A stretch of 29,118 bases of DNA from Bacteroidota bacterium (GTDB lineage Bacteria; Bacteroidota; Bacteroidia; Bacteroidales; Lentimicrobiaceae), in contig JAEYXG010000360.1 in assembly GCA_023428585.1 (NCBI GenBank), forward strand, positions 1-29,118. Direction: 5' to 3'. Below, piece after piece: positions 7,901 through 15,942 of this stretch. The position numbers and the translations under genes were made by a program. The notes beneath the pieces were generated by a model. It saw only the letters and a program-made list of their open reading frames with translations, did not search any database and had not been told where the DNA came from. The number at the start of each line of letters is the position of its first letter. Position 1 is the first letter of the stretch.

Positions 7901-9127
7901 ATGTACGATCGCGTTCAGGCCCACTTAAAACAAGAACTTACCGGTATAAAAGAAGCCGGTCTTTATAAAAATGAGCGGGTTATCACCTCTCCACAAGGGG
8001 CAGAGATTACAGTTAACACGGGTGCAGAGGTTCTTAACTTTTGTGCCAATAACTATCTAGGATTATCTAACAATCCAAAACTGATTGATGCAGCAAAACT
8101 GGCTCTTGACACTCATGGTTATGGACTTTCTTCTGTTAGATTTATTTGCGGTACCATGGATCTTCACAAAGAACTAGAGGCTAAGATTGCAGAGTTTTTT
8201 GGCACTGAGGATACTATTCTTTATGCTGCTTGTTTTGATGCTAATGGCGGTGTTTTTGAACCTTTATTAGGTGAAGATGATGCTATCATTTCTGATTCTC
8301 TCAACCACGCTGCAATTATTGATGGTGTTAGATTATGCAAAGCTGTTCGCTATCGTTATAACAACTCTGATATGGCTGATCTTGAGGAGCAACTTAAGGC
8401 TGCTCAGGCACAGCGTTTCCGTCTCATTGTAACTGATGGTGTTTTCTCCATGGATGGCAATGTTGCCAAGATGGATCAGATTTATGCCCTTGCCCAGAAA
8501 TATGATGCAATGATAATGGTTGACGAATGCCACTCAGCCGGTGTTGTTGGTGCAACTGGCCGCGGTGTTACTGAACTCCATAACTTGCGCGGTAAAATTG
8601 AAATTATTACAGGAACACTTGGTAAAGCTTTTGGTGGTGCCATTGGTGGTTTTACTACCGGTAAAAAGGAAATCATTTCTATGCTGCGTCAACGTTCACG
8701 TCCTTACCTGTTCTCAAACTCTATTCCTCCAATGGTTGCTGCCGCCGGAATCAAGATGTTTGATATGATGAGTGAAACCAATGAATTACAGGATAAATTG
8801 CATGAAAATACCGCTTACTTCAGCCAAAAAATGGCAGAAGCCGGATTTGATTGTAAGCCTACTCAGAGTGCTATTGTCGCCGTTATGCTCTATGATGCCA
8901 AGTTATCACAGGAAATGGCTGCTCGTCTTCTTGATGAAGGTATTTATGTAATAGGTTTCTACTACCCGGTTGTTGCCAAAGGCCTTGCCCGTATTCGTGT
9001 TCAGGTCTCGGCAGCCCATACCCGTGAGCATTTGGATAAATGTATTGCTGCCTTTACAAAGGTTGGTAAAGAACTGGGTGTGCTGAAATCAGGCTCAGAT
9101 TGCGGATGTGGCTGCGGTTGTAATTAA
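7901..9127 (+). CDS. kbl: Glycine C-acetyltransferase (2-amino-3-ketobutyrate CoA ligase)
   Basis: PLP enzyme that cleaves 2-amino-3-ketobutyrate with CoA to glycine and acetyl-CoA, completing the threonine pathway started by Tdh. It is an alpha-oxamine synthase. The PLP lysine is K242 in ITGTLGKAFGGAIGG, the aspartate-histidine block is VDECHSAGVVGATGRG (about 207-222), and NNYLGLSNN lies near 50-58. The catalytic body ends near residue 397 (KVGKELGVL), about where E. coli Kbl (398) stops. The protein then continues with SGSD and four alternating Cys-Gly units (C401, C403, C405, C407). This tail is encoded with mixed synonymous codons. AONS (BioF) is a paralogous alternative, but the divergent tdh favours Kbl. 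Confidence 0.93.
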   Translation: MYDRVQAHLKQELTGIKEAGLYKNERVITSPQGAEITVNTGAEVLNFCANNYLGLSNNPKLIDAAKLALDTHGYGLSSVRFICGTMDLHKELEAKIAEFFGTEDTILYAACFDANGGVFEPLLGEDDAIISDSLNHAAIIDGVRLCKAVRYRYNNSDMADLEEQLKAAQAQRFRLIVTDGVFSMDGNVAKMDQIYALAQKYDAMIMVDECHSAGVVGATGRGVTELHNLRGKIEIITGTLGKAFGGAIGGFTTGKKEIISMLRQRSRPYLFSNSIPPMVAAAGIKMFDMMSETNELQDKLHENTAYFSQKMAEAGFDCKPTQSAIVAVMLYDAKLSQEMAARLLDEGIYVIGFYYPVVAKGLARIRVQVSAAHTREHLDKCIAAFTKVGKELGVLKSGSDCGCGCGCN

Positions 9128-9156
9128 TTATCAGTAAGTATCACATCCAAGATTTT

Positions 9157-9207
9157 TAATTAACAAGAAAGGGCTGTTCTAATTGAACAGCCCTTTCTTG
9201 TTAATTA
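9157..9207. terminator. Perfect 23-bp bidirectional terminator hairpin
   Basis: Bases 9157-9179 are the exact reverse complement of 9185-9207 (core AAGAAAGGGCTGTTC / GAACAGCCCTTTCTT), with a TAATT loop. It lies between the convergent kbl and glycosyltransferase genes and has A/T-rich outer arms, as expected for termination in both directions. Confidence 0.88.
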
Positions 9208-9242
9208 CTAAATCGTATTATTTGCCTATTAATCGATTTCAT

Positions 9243-10745
9243 TTACTCATTATTTACTTCAGTGAGCTTCAAATCACTTTTTACTCCATTAATCTGTAAC
9301 ATTTGAACACTATAGTAATTTTCTATTTTTGAATACTCAAATCTGTCTTCAATCTCTTTCATTATTGTTTCACGATGAAATATAACCTTGTCGCCTTCCT
9401 TCAATGATTCTGCTTCGCAGAATTCAATATCAACTCCCATTTCTACCAGTTTATTAACATAGTATTCCAGATGGCCGGTATAATCATCATGACAAACTTT
9501 ATATCCTTCAAGGTTGTGTTCACCGTCAACCGACTCCATCAAATAGTGACTTAAAAGGTAAAAGCTTTCACCATCATGGGTTTCACGTGGTTTATACACT
9601 TTGTCTATTATATTGTAATATGGATGAAAGAAAAACATGACAAGCATGATGAAGGCTATGATTCTTAGAGCTTGTGGTACTATGGAAGAAGATGTACTCT
9701 CAATAATATTTCTGTATATAATATAAATACTATTGGCGCACACTAATGCAAGCAGAGGGAAAAGTGGAGCTGTATACCAGGCGAGTTTTGTGCTGGAAAG
9801 TGAAATCAATAACAGGTAAATTATAATTGAGAGGGTCGAAAACAAGGTTAACCTTCTGATTACTCCTGTAGTGAAAATAAAAGTGAAGATTAAGCCGGCA
9901 AAAAAGAATATAAACCAAACGGAGAATTGTTTATGATACAACAAGTCAATGTAGTAGCTATAGCCATGCTTATGGTTTTCTATGGTATTGAGAAACCGAC
10001 CTCCCAATTCATTCACACTAACCGCTTCCAGGTAACCATTGTTAAGGAATTCCCGGGTAAGATAATAACCTCCCACGACCAGAATCATGATTAGGAAATC
10101 TATATATAGCCATTTGTTCTTGAGAATGGAAATCAGATTTCGTGTAAGCAGCAAATAAACAGCAATAGCGGGAAGTATCATAAGTATCTGCACACCTTTG
10201 GTCATGATGCCAAGCATCAATCCAATAAAAAACCAATGAATGAACTTTGATTGTTTGTATTCTGTCCATAAAAAGATCGAAATGGCTGCAACTGTCGAAA
10301 ACAGGGTAAGCATCGCATCGTAATCACCTGTTCTGGTGACATGATCGCCAATATACCCATCTGTGGTTATTAGAATCATCACTGCAATCAACCCATACCA
10401 GTAATTTTTCAGGTATCTCCATGATATAAACAGTAGAAACAAACTTGTAAGCATTCCTGCAATGGCTGATGGCATTCGGAATGCTATTTCCTTATTTCCC
10501 ATCATGTTGAGGAACAACACCTGTGACCAGATCATGAGTGGTGGTTTTGTATTCCACATATCGGGCTTACCATGATGATGTGTAACAATCAGATCACCAT
10601 CTTTCTGCATTTCCAGCGCATTACTTACAAGCCGGGCTTCATCCCAAATTCTTATTGGCAGGTCTCCCAGGTGCATAAAGAAAGGACTATAAATCAATAA
10701 TAGAACCAGAAGAATCTTTGAAGCATTCAGTAAGTATTTTTTCAT
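9243..10745 (-). CDS. Membrane glycosyltransferase, ArnT/PMT-like (GT39 or GT83 clan)
   Basis: Polytopic inner-membrane GT-C enzyme that probably transfers a sugar from a polyprenyl-phosphate donor to a lipid or protein acceptor on the periplasmic side. The 500 residues start with a membrane helix. The first periplasmic loop carries the acidic motif W34-D35-E36 (IRIWDEARLVSNALEM), and MWNTKPPLMIW follows near 63-73; both are typical of ArnT-like proteins. About ten to eleven hydrophobic segments follow, then a soluble tail of roughly 110 residues. It stands alone, convergent with kbl and divergent from the RNase-like gene. The acceptor is unknown. Lipid A, exopolysaccharide and protein O-glycosylation are all possible. 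Confidence 0.8.
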   Translation of the reverse strand: MKKYLLNASKILLVLLLIYSPFFMHLGDLPIRIWDEARLVSNALEMQKDGDLIVTHHHGKPDMWNTKPPLMIWSQVLFLNMMGNKEIAFRMPSAIAGMLTSLFLLFISWRYLKNYWYGLIAVMILITTDGYIGDHVTRTGDYDAMLTLFSTVAAISIFLWTEYKQSKFIHWFFIGLMLGIMTKGVQILMILPAIAVYLLLTRNLISILKNKWLYIDFLIMILVVGGYYLTREFLNNGYLEAVSVNELGGRFLNTIENHKHGYSYYIDLLYHKQFSVWFIFFFAGLIFTFIFTTGVIRRLTLFSTLSIIIYLLLISLSSTKLAWYTAPLFPLLALVCANSIYIIYRNIIESTSSSIVPQALRIIAFIMLVMFFFHPYYNIIDKVYKPRETHDGESFYLLSHYLMESVDGEHNLEGYKVCHDDYTGHLEYYVNKLVEMGVDIEFCEAESLKEGDKVIFHRETIMKEIEDRFEYSKIENYYSVQMLQINGVKSDLKLTEVNNE

Positions 10746-10764
10746 ATTGGGTCTGTTGTGATTA

Positions 10765-10772
10765 CAAAACTA
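10765..10772 (-). promoter_or_regulatory. Possible -7 box for the GT-C glycosyltransferase
   Basis: Minus-strand TAGTTTTG matches TAnnTTTG 20 bp before the ATG, but no TTTG -33 element lies at the expected distance. Confidence 0.35.
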
Positions 10773-10918
10773 CAAAATTGATTATTTAGGGTGTTTAGAT
10801 TATATTCATTACATTTGTTGATTAGGCATAAAGAATTGCCAAAATCAAAGATTGAACACCTTAATTACCATTCCATCATGCAGAATGGTTGGGTGAATGT
10901 TACATTAAATTTTAAACA

Positions 10919-12319
10919 ATGAAAATACAGTTTTTAGGCGCAGCACGTGAAGTAACTGGGAGTAAACATTTGATTACTACTGCAAAAGGAAAAAAAATTC
11001 TGCTTGATTGCGGGATGTTTCAGGGCAAGGGCCTTGAAACGGAAGGTATGAACAGGGATCTGGGATTTGAACCGGAAGATATTGATCACATTATTCTCGG
11101 CCACGCCCATATTGATCATTCAGGTGTAATCCCATATCTCTATAGATTGGGCTTTCGCGGATCAGTGGTTTGTACAAGTGCAACAAGGGACTTATGTGCG
11201 ATTATGTTGCCCGACAGCGGATTTATTCAGGAATCTGATACTGAGAAGTTCAATAAAAGGAGGGTAAGACAGGGTTTACCAAAAGTAGATCCTCTTTATA
11301 AGAGGACAGATGCAGTAAAGTGTATGGAGCTTTTCATTGGCGTTCCATATAACAGAAAATTTATGATTGATGAAGATATTAAGGTGAAATTCACCAACAC
11401 CGGGCACATGCTCGGCAGTGGTGTAGTAAACCTGACTATAATGGAAGATGGTAAACCTGTCCGAATTGCATATACAGGAGATATTGGACGTCATGAGAGC
11501 CATATATTAAGAGCGCCTGAGCCTTTCCCACAGTGTGATTACCTTATAACTGAAACAACCTACGGTGATAGATTGCATCCTGAAATGCAAGATGCCGATA
11601 CGGAACTCTATAGGGTGGTCAGGGAAACTTGTGTTGATAAGGGTGGCAAGCTCATCATTCCTTCGTTTGCCATTGGAAGGGCACAAGAGATTGTACAAAC
11701 GCTCAACAATTTCTATAATGAAGGAAAGCTACCAAAGATCCAGATATATCTCGATAGCCCACTTGCAATTGATGCTACCGAGATCTTCAGACTGCACCCC
11801 GAGTGTTTTAATGACAAAGTTATGGAGGTTATGGAAACAGACCCTGACCCATTTGGTTTCAAGAGTCTCCATTATACCAGACATGCAGAAGATTCAAAGA
11901 AGTTGAATGCAATAAAGGAACCCTGCGTTATTATTTCATCATCGGGAATGATGGAAGCCGGTAGAATTAAGCATCATCTGGCAAACAACATTGAAAATCA
12001 TCGAAACACTATTCTGGCGGTTGGCTATTGCGCACCTACAACTCTGGGAGCTAGGATATTGAATGGGGATAAAGAAGTTTCAATATTTGGTGATAAATAT
12101 CAGGTTAGAGCCGATATTGAAAGAATTGAGGCATTCAGTGGACATGGTGACTATAAAGAAATGCTGAATTTCATAAGCTGTCAAAATAAGGAAGAATTAA
12201 AAGGGATATTCTTGGTTCATGGGGAAATCGGCCCCCAGTCTTTTTATAAGGAAAGACTTGAAGAAGCCGGATTTGGCGAAATCCACATCCCTAAAAAAGG
12301 TGATGTAGTAACATTATAG
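10919..12319 (+). CDS. Beta-CASP metallo-beta-lactamase, CPSF/RNase-like
   Basis: Cytoplasmic zinc hydrolase of the beta-CASP family, whose characterised members cut RNA. The 466 residues carry HAHIDHSG (H62, H64, D66, H67), a TGHMLGSG block, GDIGRHESHIL with the metal-bridging aspartate, and the Walker-B-like beta-CASP block (IIPSFAIGRAQEI). Near the C-terminus are SSSGMMEAGRIKHHL and AFSGHGDYKEM (motif C histidine). All metal ligands I expect are present. It resembles the YsaI/TTHA0252-like group (CPSF-73-like, no KH domain) rather than RNase J. It is monocistronic with its own terminator. The role in RNA turnover is a family inference. Confidence 0.88.
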   Translation: MKIQFLGAAREVTGSKHLITTAKGKKILLDCGMFQGKGLETEGMNRDLGFEPEDIDHIILGHAHIDHSGVIPYLYRLGFRGSVVCTSATRDLCAIMLPDSGFIQESDTEKFNKRRVRQGLPKVDPLYKRTDAVKCMELFIGVPYNRKFMIDEDIKVKFTNTGHMLGSGVVNLTIMEDGKPVRIAYTGDIGRHESHILRAPEPFPQCDYLITETTYGDRLHPEMQDADTELYRVVRETCVDKGGKLIIPSFAIGRAQEIVQTLNNFYNEGKLPKIQIYLDSPLAIDATEIFRLHPECFNDKVMEVMETDPDPFGFKSLHYTRHAEDSKKLNAIKEPCVIISSSGMMEAGRIKHHLANNIENHRNTILAVGYCAPTTLGARILNGDKEVSIFGDKYQVRADIERIEAFSGHGDYKEMLNFISCQNKEELKGIFLVHGEIGPQSFYKERLEEAGFGEIHIPKKGDVVTL

Positions 12320-12407
12320 TTATAGTTCTTCTCATTTCCGCTCAGTTATATGGCGATTGTACCGTACTACAAGGTACCATTGTGATCGGTATCATTATGA
12401 AATAAAT

Positions 12408-12440
12408 AAAAATGGCTATCTCATTGAGATAGCCATTTTT
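12408..12440. terminator. Hairpin terminator after the beta-CASP gene
   Basis: AAAAATGGCTATCTC (12408-12422) pairs perfectly with GAGATAGCCATTTTT (12426-12440) around an ATT loop and is followed by a TTATTT tract. It is A/T-flanked on both sides and lies between convergent genes, so it probably serves exbD as well. Confidence 0.88.
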
Positions 12441-12459
12441 TTATTTAATTAACTATGAA

Positions 12460-12933
12460 TTAATTCTCTGCGACTACTTTCTTCCTGGTGGAATAATTAA
12501 TCTTGAAAGCACCAACCTGACGAAGTTCTTGTTTTACATCAGTCACAACGCCCATTCGCACTTCTTTATCAACTTTAAGAGAAGTTGTTAGAAGTTGCCT
12601 GTCAGCCTCATTGCGCTGTTCTCTTTCAGCATAAACAAATTCAGCTATATCATTAATAGTGCGGAAGCTATCATTGAGCTGAATACGTGATTCAGTACCA
12701 TATAACTTTGACTGAGTTGGTGGTCCAATATAGATAAAGCTAACGAGCGATTTCTTCTCAAGCTTCTGAACTTCAGTAGCTTCAGGAGGAGTTACCCTAA
12801 CTTTAAGTGTCACTTCCCTCATTGTAGTTGTTACCATGAAGAAAAACAGGATCATGAAAATGATATCAGGCATGGAGCCTGTACTAATTGCCGGTAATTC
12901 TTTAGAAGAACCTTCTTTTCTAAAACGTGCCAT
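12460..12933 (-). CDS. exbD: ExbD/TolR-family biopolymer transport protein (second copy)
   Basis: Inner-membrane partner of the ExbB proton channel. It couples proton flow to TonB-driven uptake or Tol-type work. A short cytoplasmic N-terminus is followed by one membrane helix containing the conserved aspartate (SMPDIIFMILFFFMVTTT, about 21-38) and then a periplasmic domain, 157 residues in all. The periplasmic part is longer and more divergent than in E. coli ExbD, as is common in Bacteroidota tandem ExbD pairs. It begins one base after the stop of the other exbD, so the two are certainly co-transcribed. No tonB gene follows before the terminator. Confidence 0.88.
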   Translation of the reverse strand: MARFRKEGSSKELPAISTGSMPDIIFMILFFFMVTTTMREVTLKVRVTPPEATEVQKLEKKSLVSFIYIGPPTQSKLYGTESRIQLNDSFRTINDIAEFVYAEREQRNEADRQLLTTSLKVDKEVRMGVVTDVKQELRQVGAFKINYSTRKKVVAEN

Positions 12934-12934
12934 A

Positions 12935-13510
12935 TTATTTTCCTCCTCCTATATCTTCTGGTTCAGCTTCCGAAATTGAAACCGGAATGGCTTTTTGTAT
13001 TGCCTCGATGCTATTATTATCAGTAAGTTCAGAGAATTTTTTACCAAACTTTTGCTTTGAAAGCTCATCGCGCAATTCATTAACGGCAGCTGTCAGTTCG
13101 TTTTGTACTTGAATGTACATATCATAAGAAGTACCACGGTCGTTTTTAAGAGAGATAATTCCTTTGGAAACCTGGAATGGCCCAATACCCGGAATAACTT
13201 CTTCTCTTTTTTCAGGAAGGTTGGGATCATTATTCGGGTTGCTTAAAAACTCTTTTGTTTCGAGTTTAAGAGTGCGAATATCACCAACCCGTCCATCTAC
13301 CATCAACCGGTCATTCTTGTTAACGAGAACGTTAAATACATTACGCTCTTTAACATCCGGTGGAGGTGCAGTTGGATCAGGTGGAGGTGGTAACCTTCTC
13401 GAAATTCCTGAATCCGTATCCATGGTAGTTGTTACCAGGAAGAAGATCAGGAGCAGGAACGATATATCAGCCATCGATCCGGCATTTATTTGAGGTGTTT
13501 TTTTGCTCAT
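12935..13510 (-). CDS. exbD: ExbD/TolR-family biopolymer transport protein (first copy)
   Basis: Second ExbD-like protein of the cluster, 191 residues. The helix with the essential aspartate is SMADISFLLLIFFLVTTTM (about 12-30). A proline-rich stretch follows immediately (PPPPDPTAPPP, about 40-50) and then a periplasmic region. The proline-rich linker may span peptidoglycan or act as a spacer. The gene lies 21 bp after the small membrane protein and directly before the other exbD. Tandem non-identical ExbDs suggest a hetero-dimeric periplasmic part of the motor (inference). Confidence 0.88.
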   Translation of the reverse strand: MSKKTPQINAGSMADISFLLLIFFLVTTTMDTDSGISRRLPPPPDPTAPPPDVKERNVFNVLVNKNDRLMVDGRVGDIRTLKLETKEFLSNPNNDPNLPEKREEVIPGIGPFQVSKGIISLKNDRGTSYDMYIQVQNELTAAVNELRDELSKQKFGKKFSELTDNNSIEAIQKAIPVSISEAEPEDIGGGK

Positions 13511-13531
13511 AATTTATCCTTTTAAGGACTA

Positions 13532-13858
13532 TTATTTTAACCAACTTGAAATCTGTGACCATAAGATACTTACGATCACTCCTGCAAACATAATGTAGGT
13601 AGCGATCAAACCACCACCAATGATCTTTGAAAAATTGGGTGATACGTTATATTTATCGTATACTGCACCGACTTCAGGTGTTGAAATGGCATAAGAAATG
13701 AAAAATATTACTAGTAGTGCTCCAATACCTATTAAAGCACCTTTTGCTGACTTCAAATCACCCAGCATTTGAATTATCGGGAATACAATAACTCCGATAA
13801 CGGCAACTATCATAAGGATATACAATATGACAAAGCCAATATTGATTGCTGTATCCAT
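13532..13858 (-). CDS. Small three-helix membrane protein of the Exb cluster
   Basis: Unnamed 108-residue protein with three hydrophobic segments: about 5-30 (IGFVILYILMIVAVIGVIVFP), about 40-60 (GALIGIGALLVIFFISYAI) and about 82-103 (IIGGGLIATYIMFAGVIVSILW). It sits between exbB and exbD with only 2 bp and 21 bp gaps, so it belongs to the same transcript. Genes of this shape are usual at this place in Bacteroidota Exb clusters, which suggests an accessory subunit of the proton-channel complex. No enzymatic motif is visible and the function is unknown. Confidence 0.8.
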   Translation of the reverse strand: MDTAINIGFVILYILMIVAVIGVIVFPIIQMLGDLKSAKGALIGIGALLVIFFISYAISTPEVGAVYDKYNVSPNFSKIIGGGLIATYIMFAGVIVSILWSQISSWLK

Positions 13859-13860
13859 GA

Positions 13861-14685
13861 TTATGCTTTTATATTTTTGTTCTTAACGAGGATATCCATG
13901 AAAGTAATTGTAGAATCTTCCATAGCACGTAAAATAGATTCAATTTTTGAAAGCAGGTAGTTATAGAATACCTGAAGAATAATAGCAACGATCAAACCGA
14001 ATACGGTTGTAATAAGAGCTATCTTCATACCACCGGCAACAACTGTCGGAGAAATATCACCTGCAGCTTCAATAGCGTCGAATGCAGAAACCATACCTAC
14101 AACAGTACCAAGGAATCCAAGCATAGGTCCTAAAGCAATGAACAATGCAATCCATGATAAATTAGCTTCTAATCTTCCGGTTAATACTCCACCATAGGAA
14201 ACGATTGATTTTTCAACTATCTCAAGGCCTTCTGAGTGACGGTCAAGCCCTTGGTAAAATATACTTGCAACCGGGCCGCGGGTATTCTTGCAGATTTCTT
14301 TTGGTGGTGTAACACCTTCTGTTTACAAAGCTGTCTCAACTTTATTCAAAAGTTTCTGGGTGTTGGTAGTTGAAAGATTCAAATAAAGAATCCTTTCAAT
14401 AACCAAACCTAAACCAATTACCAAACAGAGAAGAATTGGGAACATCCAAAGTGCACCTCCTTCAATGAATTTCTGTTTTAGTACCTGGTGAAATGATTGT
14501 TTAGGAGCTTCATCAGCAACAAGGCCTTCAGCCGGAGCTGCTTCGGTGGCAGCCTCTGTTTGTACGGCTGTATCGGTAGCTACTTGTTCAGTTTGTGCAG
14601 GAGTCTGATCCTGAGCTATCACAGTGTTGATCACTCCAAATGTGAACATCCCTGCTACTGTCAAAAATGCAACTAATTTTTTCAT
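13861..14685 (-). pseudogene. exbB: exbB (MotA/TolQ/ExbB proton channel) interrupted by one in-frame TAA
   Basis: Reads as a single ExbB of about 274 codons with a nonsense codon at codon 121 (14325-14323). The first part has a signal-like N-terminus, an Ala/Glu/Thr-rich region (about 25-60) and the first membrane helix (ALWMFPILLCLVIGLGLVIERI), ending NKVETAL. After the TAA the same frame continues TEGVTPPKEICKNTRGPVASIFYQGL. It then includes TM2 (SWIALFIALGPMLGFLGTVVGM) and TM3 (KIALITTVFGLIVAIIL), ending KNKNIKA. There is no frameshift and no missing segment. No plausible start codon follows the stop until a TTG inside TM2, so a split two-gene reading is unlikely. Either the nonsense codon is real, or it is a base-call error, or it is read through. 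The other genes of the cluster look intact. Confidence 0.85.
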
Positions 14686-14765
14686 AGTTAATTGTTATTG
14701 TTTTTGTTGTTTAAAATTGAACTTGTTTTATTTCAGTTTATTGCGTTTGCTAACATTTATTTATG

Positions 14766-14853
14766 CGGAGAGAATGGGATTCGAACCCATGATACGCTTT
14801 TGGCGTATACACACTTTCCAGGCGTGCGCCTTCGACCACTCGGCCATCTCTCC
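14766..14853 (-). tRNA. tRNA-Ser (anticodon GGA)
   Basis: The 88-nt minus-strand gene has acceptor arms GGAGAGA / TCTCTCC, discriminator G73, a D-arm with TGGCCGAGTGG, and the anticodon loop CTGGAAA (anticodon GGA) in a CACGC/GTGTG stem. A long variable arm (TACGC...GCGTA) is typical of class II tRNA-Ser, and the T-arm contains GGTTCGAATCC. The 3' CCA is not encoded. It lies 80 bp upstream of exbB on the same strand. That gap contains no TTTG-type promoter, so exbB could share a transcript with it. Confidence 0.96.
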
Positions 14854-15102
14854 GTAACAGGCTCAAAGTAACACTCCTTAACCCATTTTCAGTGCGCTAA
14901 ATTACAAAAAAATGTGAACAATGAATTATCACCTATTATTTTTAGAAAAATCACAGCCTATATTTATCTCTCTGAGGATAAAGATACACTAAAATAGTGA
15001 ATTTTATCGCAATCTGTTTTAGTTACTATCATTTAATTGTATTCCTAAGCATCATTCTTGCCTGTTTTTCCATTGAATCAGTTATAGCGTATTTTTTCTT
15101 TG

Positions 15103-15804
15103 TCAAAATGCATACTTATATCCCACAGAGAAGAGTATCGGCATAAGCTCACTGTTGAATTCTACCCCGTGATTTTTCTCCAAGTGCTCAATATAATCAT
15201 CAATTCCCGGATCTCTTATTGGTATTAATACCGAGAATGCCCAATGATTTAATTTCCCGGGATTCGAATGCAATTCTATACCCGCTCCAAAAGTTGCTCC
15301 CCTGAAAATTTTGCTGAGTGAACGGTCATTAACTATGTGTATGATAGCATTATAGCCATACATCCCTGTAATAAATGGTACTACCTTATGGTCTCGCTTG
15401 TTTGATTGTATTCTATAGGTTGCGCCACCATTGATGCCAACTCCTGTAAATGCATTCCCAATTCCTAAATATATGGCGGTTTTTCTGGTTGGTGAATACA
15501 TTACATTTACTCCGGGCAGGCCTCCATAATCAAGCCCTAACCCGAAACCAAGATACGTTGACGATTGGATTTCCCTTATCTTGTATCCATATCTTATTGT
15601 AGCAACTTCACTTGTAGGGATTTGTCGTTTGTATAATAATCCGTTTTCCCTGATGTTATATATTACTTTCGAGGCTGTTTCCTTTAAGATTACACAATGG
15701 ATTTCATCTCCATTGAATTTGACTATGGTATCCTGAGTGACCTGTGAGAATATTAAAACCGGAAACATTAGGGTGACAACCAATAGTGTTAGTTTCTTTT
15801 TCAT
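15103..15804 (-). CDS. Secreted outer-membrane beta-barrel protein, unknown function
   Basis: The 233 residues begin with a clear signal peptide (KKKLTLLVVTLMFPVLIFSQ). A short N-terminal module follows (DTIVKFNGDEIHCVILKETASKVIYN, about 24-50, then a TIRYG turn), of a type common in Bacteroidota surface proteins. The rest alternates hydrophobic and polar residues with many Gly and aromatic residues and ends in YKYAF, as expected of an eight-strand-like barrel inserted by BamA. I do not recognise a named family. The neighbours on the same strand (tRNA-Ser downstream, esterase upstream 138 bp away) give no functional hint. Confidence 0.7.
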   Translation of the reverse strand: MKKKLTLLVVTLMFPVLIFSQVTQDTIVKFNGDEIHCVILKETASKVIYNIRENGLLYKRQIPTSEVATIRYGYKIREIQSSTYLGFGLGLDYGGLPGVNVMYSPTRKTAIYLGIGNAFTGVGINGGATYRIQSNKRDHKVVPFITGMYGYNAIIHIVNDRSLSKIFRGATFGAGIELHSNPGKLNHWAFSVLIPIRDPGIDDYIEHLEKNHGVEFNSELMPILFSVGYKYAF

Positions 15805-15942
15805 GTATATAAGTGTTGAATAAATGCTTATCCATAGTTACACCCAATGATGCGTATAATTCATTTCTTCATTGTAAACTGGAATAGAAAACGCCGCAGT
15901 ATGGCAATTAGCACCTTTGACCCGGGTTTCCAAATGTAAAAA

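Noticed and set aside
13861..14685. Reading exbB as two separate genes
   Set aside because: The frame continues unchanged through the TAA, and the first usable start after it lies inside the second membrane helix. Two designed proteins are therefore unlikely.
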